A stretch of 64,000 bases of DNA, from assembly GCF_030295385.1 (NCBI RefSeq), contig NZ_AP027079.1, forward strand, positions 2,976,001 to 3,040,000, written 5' to 3'. A model generated the notes under the pieces. That model worked only from the letters and a program-made list of their open reading frames with translations, was not told where the DNA came from and ran no database searches. Shown piece after piece: positions 16,956-26,968 of the stretch. The translations under genes were made by a program, and so were the position numbers. This stretch comes from Geothrix oryzae (GTDB lineage Bacteria; Acidobacteriota; Holophagae; Holophagales; Holophagaceae). Position 1 is the first letter of the stretch, and the number at the start of each line of letters is the position of its first letter.

Positions 16956-17267
16956 ATGTTCGCAATCATCAAGACCGGCGGGAAGCAGTACCGCGTCGCC
17001 GAGGGCGACATCCTCCGCGTGGAATTGCTCGAGAAGGATCCCAAGCAGGCCGTGACCTTTGAGGAAGTCCTCCTCATCGACAACGACGGCGACCTGAAGG
17101 TGGGCAAGCCCACCGTGGCCGGCGCCAAGGTCGAGGCCGAGGTCATCACCCATGACCGCGCCAAGAAGGTGATCATCTTCAAGAAGAAGAAGACCACCAC
17201 CTACCAGCGCACCCAGGGCCACCGCCAGGGCTACACGGAAGTTCGGATCAAGAGCATTAAGGCCTAG
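16956..17267 (+). CDS. rplU: 50S ribosomal protein L21
   Basis: L21 binds 23S rRNA domain I. The 103-residue product begins MFAIIKTGGKQYRVAEGD and ends with the family signature KKKKTTTYQRTQGHRQGYTEVRI. A frame extends upstream to 16878, but the ATG at 16956 is chosen from homology and the AGAGG six bases before it. It heads the standard rplU-rpmA-obgE-nadD-rsfS order. Confidence 0.98.
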   Translation: MFAIIKTGGKQYRVAEGDILRVELLEKDPKQAVTFEEVLLIDNDGDLKVGKPTVAGAKVEAEVITHDRAKKVIIFKKKKTTTYQRTQGHRQGYTEVRIKSIKA

Positions 17268-17349
17268 TCCGGCTGTTTTCGCCTCAGGCGCAACCAGGTA
17301 GAGAAAAGCCTTTTCATTCCATTCGACATCAAGCTTAAGAGGTACTTCC

Positions 17350-17610
17350 ATGGCTCATAAAAAAGGCGTCGGTTCCAGCCGCAACGGTCGTGATTCCCAT
17401 TCCCAGCGCCTCGGCGTGAAGGAGTTCGGCGGCGAAGTCGTCCCCGGCGGCTCCATCCTCGTCCGCCAGCGCGGCACCAAGTTCAAGGCCGGCATCAATG
17501 TCGGCATGGGCAAGGACCACACCCTGTTCGCCCTCATCGACGGCAAGGTGCGCTTCCAGGACAAGGGCCAGAGCGGCCGCTTCATCCACATCGACCCCAT
17601 CGAGGGCTGA
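17350..17610 (+). CDS. rpmA: 50S ribosomal protein L27
   Basis: L27 reaches into the peptidyl-transferase centre with its N-terminal tail. The 86-residue product starts [16 protein letters not shown], so the tail is already mature in length and lacks the cleaved N-terminal extension known in Firmicutes. The signature [27 protein letters not shown] is intact. A hairpin repeat (R3) begins six bases after its stop. Confidence 0.98.
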   Translation: MAHKKGVGSSRNGRDSHSQRLGVKEFGGEVVPGGSILVRQRGTKFKAGINVGMGKDHTLFALIDGKVRFQDKGQSGRFIHIDPIEG

Positions 17611-17616
17611 ATGCTG

Positions 17617-18757
<1,141 letters not shown>

Positions 18758-18758
<1 letters not shown>

Positions 18759-19372
18759 TGCGCGTCGGCCTGCTCGGGGGGGCGTTCAATCCCCCACATG
18801 AGGGGCATCTGAAACTTGCCCGACTGGCGCTGGATCACCTCGAACTGGATGAGCTGCGCTTCGTGCCCACCTTCGTCAGCCCCCACAAGCCCGACCCCGG
18901 CGGCCCCGGCGGCGAGGCCCGCCTGCACCTGTTGACCGAGGCCCTCCGGGCCTTCGATCCGCGTTGCCGGGTGGAGTGCCTCGAGCTGGACCGCGGCGGC
19001 ACCAGCTACACCGTGGACACCCTTGAGACCCTGGCGGTCCGGGAGCCCGGCACGGCCTGGATCCTCGTCATGGGCAGCGATCAGCTGCCGGGCCTGCCCC
19101 GCTGGCGGCAGCCCGAGCGGGTGTTCCAGCTCGCCTCCGCCGCGGTGGCCCTCCGGCCCGGCGCGCCCGGCACGATCCCCGAAGTCCCGGGCCTGCGGCC
19201 CGCCGCATCCTGGTCCGGCCACCCCGGAGAGCTGGTCTGGCTTCCCGCCACGGAACTGGACCTGGCCTCGACGGACCTCCGCCTTCGTCTGGCGGCGGAT
19301 CCTGCCCAGGATCCGGGGGGCATTCCGCCCCAAGTTATGGCTGCCATCCGCACCGAAAACCTGTATCGTTAG
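18758..19372 (+). CDS. nadD: Nicotinate-nucleotide adenylyltransferase
   Basis: Converts nicotinate mononucleotide and ATP to deamido-NAD in NAD synthesis. The 204-residue product shows the nucleotidyltransferase motif GGAFNPPHEGHL, FVPTFVSPHK, the SYTVDTLE substrate region and MGSDQL. The distal ISSTxIR motif is degenerate (LDLASTDLRLRL), as in many NadD proteins. It starts at a GTG inside the obgE stop (TAGTG), so it is translationally coupled. Confidence 0.93.
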
Positions 19373-19389
19373 CCTGCTCTGGAGCCCGC

Positions 19390-19767
19390 ATGACCCTTGA
19401 TTCCCGGCTTGCGACCGTCGTCGACGCCGCCCGGTCCAAGAAAGCCTTCCGCATCCGCCTCCTGGACGTGAAGGACATCGCCAGCTTCACCGACACCTTC
19501 GCCTTCATGAGCGGCGGCAGCGATCGCCAGAACCGCGCCATCGCCGAGGCCATCGAGGACGCCCTGAAGCTGGCGGATGGGGAGCGCCCCATCTCCCGCG
19601 AAGGCGAGACCAACGGCAACTGGGTGCTGCTCGATTTCGGCAACCTGGTCGTCCATGTCATGGACGAGGAGACCCGCCGCCACTACAACCTCGAGGAACT
19701 CTGGAACGCCGGCCGCGAGCTGGAACTGCCCGCCGAGCTCCCCCCCGCCTCCGATGCCCGCCCGTAG
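19390..19767 (+). CDS. rsfS: Ribosome silencing factor RsfS
   Basis: RsfS (DUF143) binds L14 and blocks subunit joining when nutrients are low. The 125-residue protein contains the diagnostic FTDTFAFMSGGSDRQNRAIAEAIEDAL and GETNGNWVLLDFGNLVVHVMDEETRRHYNLEELW. It follows nadD by 17 bases, the conserved pairing of these genes across bacteria. Confidence 0.95.
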   Translation: MTLDSRLATVVDAARSKKAFRIRLLDVKDIASFTDTFAFMSGGSDRQNRAIAEAIEDALKLADGERPISREGETNGNWVLLDFGNLVVHVMDEETRRHYNLEELWNAGRELELPAELPPASDARP

Positions 19768-19779
19768 GAGATGACCTCC

Positions 19780-21033
19780 ATGCCCATCGACCAGACCAAC
19801 GCCTTTGAGGCCATGCAGGCCCGTCTGCGGGTCGCCTCCCAGCTCTACGGACTGGACGATGCGCTCTTCAAGGTGTTCATGGCGCCCAGCCGCTCCATGA
19901 TCGTCAGCCTGCCCGTGCTCATGGACAACGGGCACTGGGAGGTCTTCACCGGCTACCGCGTGCAGCACAATGTGGCGCGCGGACCGGCCAAGGGTGGCAT
20001 CCGCTACGACCTCAATGTCACCCTCGACGAGGTCAAGGCCCTCGCGGCATGGATGACCTGGAAGTGTGCCGTGGTGGATGTGCCCTTCGGCGGCGGCAAG
20101 GGCGGCATCGTCTGCGACCCCACCCGCCTGAGCCTGGGCGAGAAGGAGCGGCTCACTCGACGCTACATCGCCGAGATCATGGACATCATCGGCCCCGACC
20201 GTGATGTGCCCGCCCCGGACATGGGCACCGATGCCCAGACCATGGCCTGGGTCCTCGACACCTATTCCATGCATGTCCGCCGTACCGAGAACGCCGTCGT
20301 CACCGGCAAGCCCCTGGGTCTGGGCGGCAGCCTGGGCCGCGCCGAAGCCACGGGCCGCGGCATCCTCATCACCGCCCGCGAGGCCATGCAGCGCCTGGGC
20401 AAGCCCCTGGCCGGGGCCACCGTGGCCGTGCAGGGCTTCGGCAATGTGGGCAGCCAGGCCGCGCGGCTGCTGCATGAGGCCGGGGCCCGCGTCGTGGCCA
20501 TCAGCGACATCCAGGGCGCCGTCAAGAACGACCGGGGCCTGGACATCCACGCCCTGCTCAAGCATGTGGCCGAGGCCCGCACCGTCGCCGGGTTCCGGGG
20601 CGCCGAGCCCCTGGATCCCAAGACCCTCCTGACCCACCCGGTGGACATCCTCGTGCCCGCCGCGTCGGAGAACCAGATCACCGAGGCCAACGCCGCCCAG
20701 GTGCGCGCCAAGGTCATCGTGGAGGGTGCCAACGGCCCCACCACCCCCGAGGCCGATCCCATCCTGCTGGAGCACGGCGTCCTCGTGGTGCCCGACATCC
20801 TGGCCAATGTCGGCGGCGTCACCGTCAGCTACTTCGAGTGGGTGCAGAACCGCCAGGGCTTCTACTGGCGGGAGCGCGAAGTCAACGAGCGCCTGGTGGA
20901 CTACATGACCCATGCCTTCCAGGCCACCTTCGCCACCACCGACAAGTACAAGACCAACCCCCGCATCGGCGCCTACATCCTGGCCCTCGACCGCGTGGCC
21001 CAGGCCATGAGATACCGCGGATTCTACGCGTGA
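19780..21033 (+). CDS. Glutamate dehydrogenase, Glu/Leu/Phe/Val dehydrogenase family
   Basis: Oxidative deaminase linking glutamate and 2-oxoglutarate with NAD(P). The 417-residue length fits the hexameric GDH group. Motifs are KGGIRY (substrate Lys), DVPFGGGKGGI with the catalytic-region Lys, PAPDMGT (catalytic Asp), GRGILIT, the dinucleotide site VAVQGFGNVGSQAA and ANGPTTPEAD. ATG at 19780 is preferred over the ATG at 19771 because GGAG at 19767-19770 lies nine bases before the former and abuts the latter. The stop overlaps the start of the VirK/YbjX-like gene as GTGA. Confidence 0.94.
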   Translation: MPIDQTNAFEAMQARLRVASQLYGLDDALFKVFMAPSRSMIVSLPVLMDNGHWEVFTGYRVQHNVARGPAKGGIRYDLNVTLDEVKALAAWMTWKCAVVDVPFGGGKGGIVCDPTRLSLGEKERLTRRYIAEIMDIIGPDRDVPAPDMGTDAQTMAWVLDTYSMHVRRTENAVVTGKPLGLGGSLGRAEATGRGILITAREAMQRLGKPLAGATVAVQGFGNVGSQAARLLHEAGARVVAISDIQGAVKNDRGLDIHALLKHVAEARTVAGFRGAEPLDPKTLLTHPVDILVPAASENQITEANAAQVRAKVIVEGANGPTTPEADPILLEHGVLVVPDILANVGGVTVSYFEWVQNRQGFYWREREVNERLVDYMTHAFQATFATTDKYKTNPRIGAYILALDRVAQAMRYRGFYA

Positions 21034-21959
21034 TCCAAAGCTACATCAGGGTCTCCCGGAAGGCTTGGCACTACAGCACGCAAGCCTACGAGACCGGCCC
21101 CGACGAGCGGAAGAAGGTCAAGCGGCACCTCCGTTGGGCCGCCTTGGCCGTCCTCCGGGAGGTCTCCGTCCAGGGCTGGTTCGCCTTCCTGGATGCCCCG
21201 GTCATCCGCCCCTTCGTGGAGGCCAATCCCCGCTTGGCCTTCCGCCCCATGGGCACCTACATGTCCCGCCGGTGGAACTGGTCCAGACGCTTCAAGGTCA
21301 TCCGCGACACCTACCTGTTCGTGAACGCCAAGGGCGGCGAGTTCCAGGCGGCCATGCTCCGGGAGGGGGGCCTCCTGCTGGCCCGGATCCCCCTGGACAA
21401 GGCCGGGACCATGAGCCTGCGGATGCGCGCCGACGCCCAGTTCCGCAAGGAGGGTGAAATCGGCGTCTTCCTCGAGCTCGAGGGCACCAGCGGGGCCATC
21501 AGTTCGTTTGCCTTCTCCCTCGAGCACCTTCCGGAGGGCTGGTCCTGTGTCGTCGGGGCGCTCCAGGGCCGCAAGGGCGGGGACGAGGAGACCATCAAGC
21601 TCGCCACCAAAGCCATGCATGGCCTCCGCCCCAAGGCCCTCATGGTCTTCGTGGCCCAGGAGGTTGCCCGCTCCCTGCGGGTGGCCCATCTGCTGGGCGT
21701 GGGAAACGACATCCATGTGGCCCGGGGCCGGATCCTCGGGCCCGGCAAGAAAATCCTCTTCGACTACGACGACCTGTGGATCGAGGCGGGCGGCGAGCGG
21801 CAGCCCGACGGCTGGTTCCGTCTGCCCCTGAAGGCGGCCCGACGCTCCGGCGACGAGATCAAGCCCAACAAGCGGTCCATGTACACCAAGCGCTACGCCT
21901 TGATGGACGCCCTCTCCCGGCAGATCCGGACGGTGCTCACGGCCTCGGGATCCCGGTAG
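21030..21959 (+). CDS. VirK/YbjX-family (DUF535) protein
   Basis: A 309-residue soluble protein resembling the DUF535 family that includes Shigella VirK and E. coli YbjX. Family-type stretches are LVFVNAKGGEFQ-like TYLFVNAKGG, LVGALQG-like CVVGALQGRKGGDE, ATKAMHGLRPKALMVFVAQEVARSL and the end region WFRLPLKAARRSGDEI. The biochemical role of the family is unknown; members have been linked to surface-protein export and peptide resistance. It starts at a GTG overlapping the GDH stop, so it is translated together with GDH, an unusual partner. The longer frame upstream is antisense-like overlap with GDH and was discarded. Confidence 0.8.
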   Translation: MIQSYIRVSRKAWHYSTQAYETGPDERKKVKRHLRWAALAVLREVSVQGWFAFLDAPVIRPFVEANPRLAFRPMGTYMSRRWNWSRRFKVIRDTYLFVNAKGGEFQAAMLREGGLLLARIPLDKAGTMSLRMRADAQFRKEGEIGVFLELEGTSGAISSFAFSLEHLPEGWSCVVGALQGRKGGDEETIKLATKAMHGLRPKALMVFVAQEVARSLRVAHLLGVGNDIHVARGRILGPGKKILFDYDDLWIEAGGERQPDGWFRLPLKAARRSGDEIKPNKRSMYTKRYALMDALSRQIRTVLTASGSR

Positions 21960-22013
21960 CCGCTTCCGACTTCGCGATTCCCGGCCCGCCGGGATCGCAG
22001 GCATCATGGGAGG

Positions 22014-23435
22014 GTGAATTCCCTCCGTCGCTGCCCGTCCCAGATCCTGCTCTGGTGCTGCCTCGCCAGTGCGGGAGGGGGCATGCTGTCGGCCCAGACC
22101 CCCATCGGCACCCTGATCTCGGAGCAATCCCGCACCAACTTCACCGTCCAGGGGGCCGGAGCCCGCGCCATGGGGCTGGGCGGGGCCTTCATCGCGGTGG
22201 CGGATGACGCCACCGCCGTCTCCTTCAATCCCGCCGGCCTGGCCCAGCTCCTCCACCCCGAGGTGAGCTTCGTGGCGCGTGGAACCCAGCGCTCCGTCGG
22301 CTACGAGGACTTCGAGACCTCGAGCCGGAGCCGCGTCCTGGCCGTGAGCGATGCCCTCGTCAGCTCCACGCGCTTCGATCCCCTGTTCATCTCCGCGACC
22401 GCCCCGCTGCAGGCGGGCGGCCGGAACCTGGTCCTCCAGCTGTCCATCCAGCGGGCCTTCGCTCTGACCGACCACACCCAGCGGACCCTCACGGAATCGC
22501 CCCTCACCACCGCTTCCGGCTTGCCGGTCCAGCTGGCCCAGGACATCACCCAGACCGGGCAGATCGACCTCTACTCCCTGGCCGTGGCCTACGAAGTGTC
22601 CCAGCGCATCCTGCTGGGCCTCTCCTACAACCAGTGGCGCGGACGCTGGGACCTCGCCTCGGCGAGCCTCCGCACCACCGGGACGACCCAGGCGGCCGTG
22701 GCCTTCCGCCAGACGAATGCCATGGATGGCGAGAACCTCAACCTGGGGCTCATCTGGCGCTGGCCCACCTGGAGCTTCGGGATCGTCCACCGCACGGGGT
22801 TCCACGCCGACTACACCTTCGCCACGCAGCTCTCCACCAGTTCCGGCTCGGGAGGCTTCACCGGCGCGCCCATGACCACGGGGCTCCATTGGCCCGCAGG
22901 GACCGGCCTCGGTTTCGCCTACCGCCCCTCGGACCTGTGGCTGATCACCGCGGACCTGTCCCACACCCTGTGGTCCACCACCCGGTACATGTCCACCTCC
23001 CCGCGGCTCAACGGCCAGAGCTTCTTCGATTTCGACAAGGGGGACCGGACCCCGAACGCCACGGATGTCCACCTGGGCATCGAATACCTGAAGATCACTC
23101 AGGACGGCACCGTGATCCCCCTCCGGGCCGGGCTGAGCCGCGAACCCCAGCCGGTGGTCGATGCGATCACCGGCACCCAGAGGGTGATGAACCATGTCTC
23201 CCTGGGCAGCGGCCTCAAGCGGGGAGCCATCGGCGTGGATGTGGCCTACCGGTACGGCTGGTCCAGCCGGCGCGCCTCGCAGTCCCTGGAGGTGGATCAG
23301 ATCCTGACGCGGACCGGAACCCCGTCCGTGGGGACGGAACACATCCGAGAGCACCGGCTCGATGTCTCCACCATCCTCCAGTTCGACCGGCACCCGCTCG
23401 AGCGGGTTCTCCGCCATCTCTTCGTGGGGGACTGA
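22014..23435 (+). CDS. FadL/OMPP1/TodX-type outer-membrane transport protein
   Basis: A 473-residue exported beta-barrel. After the signal peptide (LLWCCLASAGGGMLSAQ) comes the family hallmark GAGARAMGLGGAFIAVADDATAVSFNPAGLAQL, the N-terminal hatch of FadL-like channels for hydrophobic compounds. The rest is strand-rich. Substrate unknown (fatty acids or aromatic hydrocarbons are typical). It does not end in Phe (LFVGD), which is unusual for a BAM substrate. The start is a GTG at 22014 with GGGAGG abutting it; spacing is tight and the start is uncertain. The kinase gene follows by two bases. Confidence 0.85.
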   Translation: MNSLRRCPSQILLWCCLASAGGGMLSAQTPIGTLISEQSRTNFTVQGAGARAMGLGGAFIAVADDATAVSFNPAGLAQLLHPEVSFVARGTQRSVGYEDFETSSRSRVLAVSDALVSSTRFDPLFISATAPLQAGGRNLVLQLSIQRAFALTDHTQRTLTESPLTTASGLPVQLAQDITQTGQIDLYSLAVAYEVSQRILLGLSYNQWRGRWDLASASLRTTGTTQAAVAFRQTNAMDGENLNLGLIWRWPTWSFGIVHRTGFHADYTFATQLSTSSGSGGFTGAPMTTGLHWPAGTGLGFAYRPSDLWLITADLSHTLWSTTRYMSTSPRLNGQSFFDFDKGDRTPNATDVHLGIEYLKITQDGTVIPLRAGLSREPQPVVDAITGTQRVMNHVSLGSGLKRGAIGVDVAYRYGWSSRRASQSLEVDQILTRTGTPSVGTEHIREHRLDVSTILQFDRHPLERVLRHLFVGD

Positions 23436-23437
23436 GC

Positions 23438-25072
23438 GTGGGTTCCCGGATTCGTGCCGTGCTGGGGCTGGGGCTGGCGCCCCTGCTGCTGGCGCAGGCG
23501 TACTCCACCTTCTATTCGGCCTACCAGGATGGGCTCGAGGCCGAGCGCCAGGGGCAGTGGAAGACGGCCGCCGCGGCCTACCGCCGGGCCATCGAGCTCC
23601 GGCCCGCCTCGGCGGCGCGGGTGGTCATCTACGGAAACAACCTGCTCACCAACTACTCGCCCCACACCCACCTGGCACACTGCCTCCTCGAAGCCGGAGA
23701 TGCGGCCGGCGCCCGGGCAGCCCTCGAGAAGGCCGCCTTCTACGGAGAGCCGAAAGCGGAACGGGAGGCCTTGAGCCACGCCATCGGCCAAAGGGATCAG
23801 GCTGTCGTGCCCCCCAAGGGGCCCCTCTCCTCAGCCCAGCCCACGGAGCCCGTTCCCGGCCCCCGCCATCCGACCCCACCTCCAGCCACGGAGCCCGCGC
23901 CGACGCCGGCCCCAGCCTCAGCCCCGTCGCCAGGACCGTCGCATGGACCGTCGCCGATGCCAACGCCGGCCCAGGCCCCCGCCCAGACCTTCCCTACACC
24001 TGCCGCCGCTTCGTCCACTCCCGCCAAACCCCAGGCGGGCCTCCCGGCCCCGGCCGAAGCAGCCGTTCCCACCTCCGCACCAGGTCCGGTCCCTGCCATC
24101 ACGCCCGCCCCTCAGGCACCCTCAGGGACTCGCGGTGAAACGGGCCTTGCCTGGAGGTGGATCTGGCCCCTCGGGGCCTTCCTGGGCCTGGTCGGGGCGA
24201 TCCTGATCAATCGGAGGCGGCATCGCACCCTCCACGAATCCTCCTTCCGGGATCCGGAGCAGCTCGGTCCCTACCGGATCGAACGCCTGCTGGGGCGGGG
24301 CGGGTTCGCCAGCACCTACCTGGCCCACCATGCCGCGACCAAGGCGCCCGTGGCCCTCAAGCTGCTCCACCCCTATCGCCACGATGATCCCGAGTTCCTC
24401 CGCCGCTTTCGGCAGGAGGCGAAACTGGGCACCATGCTGAACCATCCCAACCTGGTGCGGATGCTGGATCCCGGGCCCGAGGCGGGCCCCCCCTGGCTGG
24501 CGATGGAATACATCGCCGGCCGGCGCCTCGACCAGGTGCTCCGGGAGGATGGGCCCCCGACCCTGCCCTGGTTCCTCCGCGTCGCGCTCCAGATCGCCGG
24601 CGCCATGGCCCACGCCCACCGCCTGGGCATCGTCCACCGCGACCTGAAGCCCGGCAATGTGATCTTCGATGGGGATCAGGCCAAGGTGATGGATTTCGGC
24701 ATCTCCCGCATCGTGGATTCCAATACCCTGACCACCACCTATGCCTTCCTCGGAACGCCCCGGTACGCCGCGCCCGAGGCCCAGCTCAAGGCCCAGGTGA
24801 CCTCGGCCGCCGATCGCTACGCCTTCGGGATCATCCTCTTCGAGATGCTCGCCGGGCACCCGCCCTTCGACGGCGAAACCCCCTTCGAGATCCTCGAACA
24901 GCACCAGCGGGCCCCCCTGCCGGACCTGGCGGCCCTCCGTCCGGATCTCCCCGCCGAACTCGTGAACCTCATCGAACGGCTCTGCCGGAAAGATCCGGAC
25001 GAGCGCCCCGACGACCCGGAGGTGATCGAGGTTCTCGAGCGCCTCCTGCTGGAGTCTTCATCACAAGGATGA
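23438..25072 (+). CDS. Membrane Ser/Thr protein kinase with N-terminal exported TPR-like domain
   Basis: A 544-residue Hanks-type kinase. The N-terminus is a signal-like helix ending AQA (about 1-21), then a TPR-like pair of helices (25-120), a long Pro/Ala-rich linker (about 125-235), a membrane helix (241-258) followed by NRRRHR, and a C-terminal kinase domain (279-540). The kinase has Gly-loop GRGGFAS, Lys308 in VALKLL, HRDLKPGN (400-407), DFG (419-421) and APE (445-447), so it should be active. The topology is the reverse of PknB-like kinases, whose sensor is C-terminal. GTG start at 23438, two bases after the porin gene; SulP follows by three bases. Confidence 0.92.
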   Translation: MGSRIRAVLGLGLAPLLLAQAYSTFYSAYQDGLEAERQGQWKTAAAAYRRAIELRPASAARVVIYGNNLLTNYSPHTHLAHCLLEAGDAAGARAALEKAAFYGEPKAEREALSHAIGQRDQAVVPPKGPLSSAQPTEPVPGPRHPTPPPATEPAPTPAPASAPSPGPSHGPSPMPTPAQAPAQTFPTPAAASSTPAKPQAGLPAPAEAAVPTSAPGPVPAITPAPQAPSGTRGETGLAWRWIWPLGAFLGLVGAILINRRRHRTLHESSFRDPEQLGPYRIERLLGRGGFASTYLAHHAATKAPVALKLLHPYRHDDPEFLRRFRQEAKLGTMLNHPNLVRMLDPGPEAGPPWLAMEYIAGRRLDQVLREDGPPTLPWFLRVALQIAGAMAHAHRLGIVHRDLKPGNVIFDGDQAKVMDFGISRIVDSNTLTTTYAFLGTPRYAAPEAQLKAQVTSAADRYAFGIILFEMLAGHPPFDGETPFEILEQHQRAPLPDLAALRPDLPAELVNLIERLCRKDPDERPDDPEVIEVLERLLLESSSQG

Positions 25073-25075
25073 GCC

Positions 25076-26938
25076 ATGGCCCGAACGCGGTTCCAGGATG
25101 CAGGTGACGGTCTCCCGCTGAAGGCCCTTCCCGCCGCCGCGCTCCGCGCGGTGCTGGCCGAGGGCTATTCGGGGCGACAGTTCCGGCAGGACCTCACCGC
25201 GGGCTTCCTGGTGGGCATCGTGGCGCTGCCCCTGGCCATGGCCCTGGCCATCGCCGTGGGCGTGCCGCCCCAGCAGGGACTCTACACCGCCATCGTCGCC
25301 GGGTTCTTCACGGCGCTGCTCGGGGGATCCCGCATCCAGGTGGCGGGGCCCACCGCGGCCTTCATCGTCGTGCTGGCTCCCTTGTACGCCCGCTTCGGCC
25401 TGGCCGGGCTGCTCATGTCCGGCCTCATGGCGGGCCTGATCCTCATCGGCATGGGCGCCCTGCGCCTGGGCCGCCTCATCGAATACATCCCCTTCCCCGT
25501 GACCACCGGCTTCACCACGGGCATCGCCACGGTGATCGCCGCCCTCCAGCTCAAGGATCTCTTCGGCCTGAGACTCGAAGGGAACCCCGACCACTTCTTC
25601 GAGCGGCTCGGCGCCATGATCCAGGCCCGGGGCACGGCCTCGCCCTGGGAGTTCCTGGTGGGCCTGGGCACCCTGGCGATCCTCCTCCTCCCGAGGCTGC
25701 CCAAGCGCTGGCTGGTGCGGCTGCCCCGCCCCCTGCGCAAAATTCCGGCGCCCCTCATCGCCCTGCCCCTGGCGGCGGTGGTCGGCTGGGGCCTTCCCCA
25801 CCTCATCCCTGGCTTTTCGGTGGATACCATCGGCACCCGGTTCCACACCCTGATCGGCGGGCGGATGGTGGACGGCATCCCCCAGATCCCCCCTCTGCCC
25901 ATGTGGCCCTGGCACGCGCCGGGGCCCGGCGGCCAGCCCCTGGGGATGAACCTGGGCACCCTGCGGATGCTGCTCCCCAGCGCCTTCGCCGTGGCCATGC
26001 TCGGCGCCATCGAGTCGCTGCTGTCGGCCGTGGTGGCCGACGGCATGGCCCGCACCCGCCACGACCCCGATGCCGAGCTGATGGCCCTCGGCGTGGGCAA
26101 TGTGCTGGCCCCCTTCTTCGGCGGCATCCCGGCCACGGGCGCCATCGCGCGGACGGCCACGAATTTCCGCTATGGCGGGCGCACGCCCATCGCCGCCATG
26201 ACCCACGCCCTGACGATCCTCCTGGCCATCCTCCTGCTGGCCCCCCTCATCCGCTTCCTGCCCATGGCCAGCCTGGCCGCACTTCTGCTGCTGGTGGCCT
26301 GGAACATGTCGGAGGCTGAGCACTTCCTCCACACCCTCAAGGTCGCCCCCAAGAGCGATGTGGCGGTCCTCCTGACCTGCTACTTCCTCACGGTGGTCTT
26401 CGACATGGTGATCGCCGTGACCGTGGGCATCATGCTGGCCTCGCTGCTCTTCATGCGCCGCATGGCCGGCCTGTCCGGCGGCCAGGTCACCCACCCGGAC
26501 CACCGCGCCCTGCCGGGTCCCCTGCCTGAGGGCGTGGTGATCTACGACCTGGCGGGCCCCCTCTTCTTCGGCGCGGCCGAGCGGGCCATGGGCGCCATGC
26601 GGGCCATCGGCGCGGATGTCCGCGTCATCATCTTCCGCATGGAGCAGGTCCCCAGCGCTGATGTGACGGGCCTGGTGGCCATGGAGGGCGTGCTCCGGGA
26701 GATGGCGCGGCAGGGGATCAAGGCCATCATCGTGGGGCTCCACGGCCAGGCCCGGGAGGTCTTCGCGCGCGGCGGCATCCATGGGAAGGCCGACGAACTT
26801 GCCATCTGCGACACCATGACGGATGCCTTCCGGATCATGAAAGCCAAGCTCCACACCTACCGGCGCCTGGAGCTCGGACCCATCCGCTTCCAGGTGCTGC
26901 ACCGCGAGAAGGCGAAGATCCGGAAGGCCCCGAAGTAG
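25076..26938 (+). CDS. SulP-family anion transporter with STAS domain
   Basis: Inner-membrane transporter of 620 residues with about 12-14 helices (35-470) and a C-terminal STAS domain (about 485-590). SulP signatures include VGIVALPLAMALAIAVGVPPQQGLYTAI, LLGGSRIQVAGPTAAF and GGIPATGAIARTATNFRYGGRTPIA. Family substrates are sulfate, bicarbonate or, for E. coli DauA, C4-dicarboxylates; the general layout recalls DauA but substrate is not certain. The STAS domain reads DLAGPLFFGAAERAM, typical. It closes a tightly packed run after the porin and kinase genes, so kinase control of transport is possible but unproven. Confidence 0.9.
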   Translation: MARTRFQDAGDGLPLKALPAAALRAVLAEGYSGRQFRQDLTAGFLVGIVALPLAMALAIAVGVPPQQGLYTAIVAGFFTALLGGSRIQVAGPTAAFIVVLAPLYARFGLAGLLMSGLMAGLILIGMGALRLGRLIEYIPFPVTTGFTTGIATVIAALQLKDLFGLRLEGNPDHFFERLGAMIQARGTASPWEFLVGLGTLAILLLPRLPKRWLVRLPRPLRKIPAPLIALPLAAVVGWGLPHLIPGFSVDTIGTRFHTLIGGRMVDGIPQIPPLPMWPWHAPGPGGQPLGMNLGTLRMLLPSAFAVAMLGAIESLLSAVVADGMARTRHDPDAELMALGVGNVLAPFFGGIPATGAIARTATNFRYGGRTPIAAMTHALTILLAILLLAPLIRFLPMASLAALLLLVAWNMSEAEHFLHTLKVAPKSDVAVLLTCYFLTVVFDMVIAVTVGIMLASLLFMRRMAGLSGGQVTHPDHRALPGPLPEGVVIYDLAGPLFFGAAERAMGAMRAIGADVRVIIFRMEQVPSADVTGLVAMEGVLREMARQGIKAIIVGLHGQAREVFARGGIHGKADELAICDTMTDAFRIMKAKLHTYRRLELGPIRFQVLHREKAKIRKAPK

Positions 26939-26968
26939 CGGCCTTCCGGACCCCGGTACGGGTGGGGC

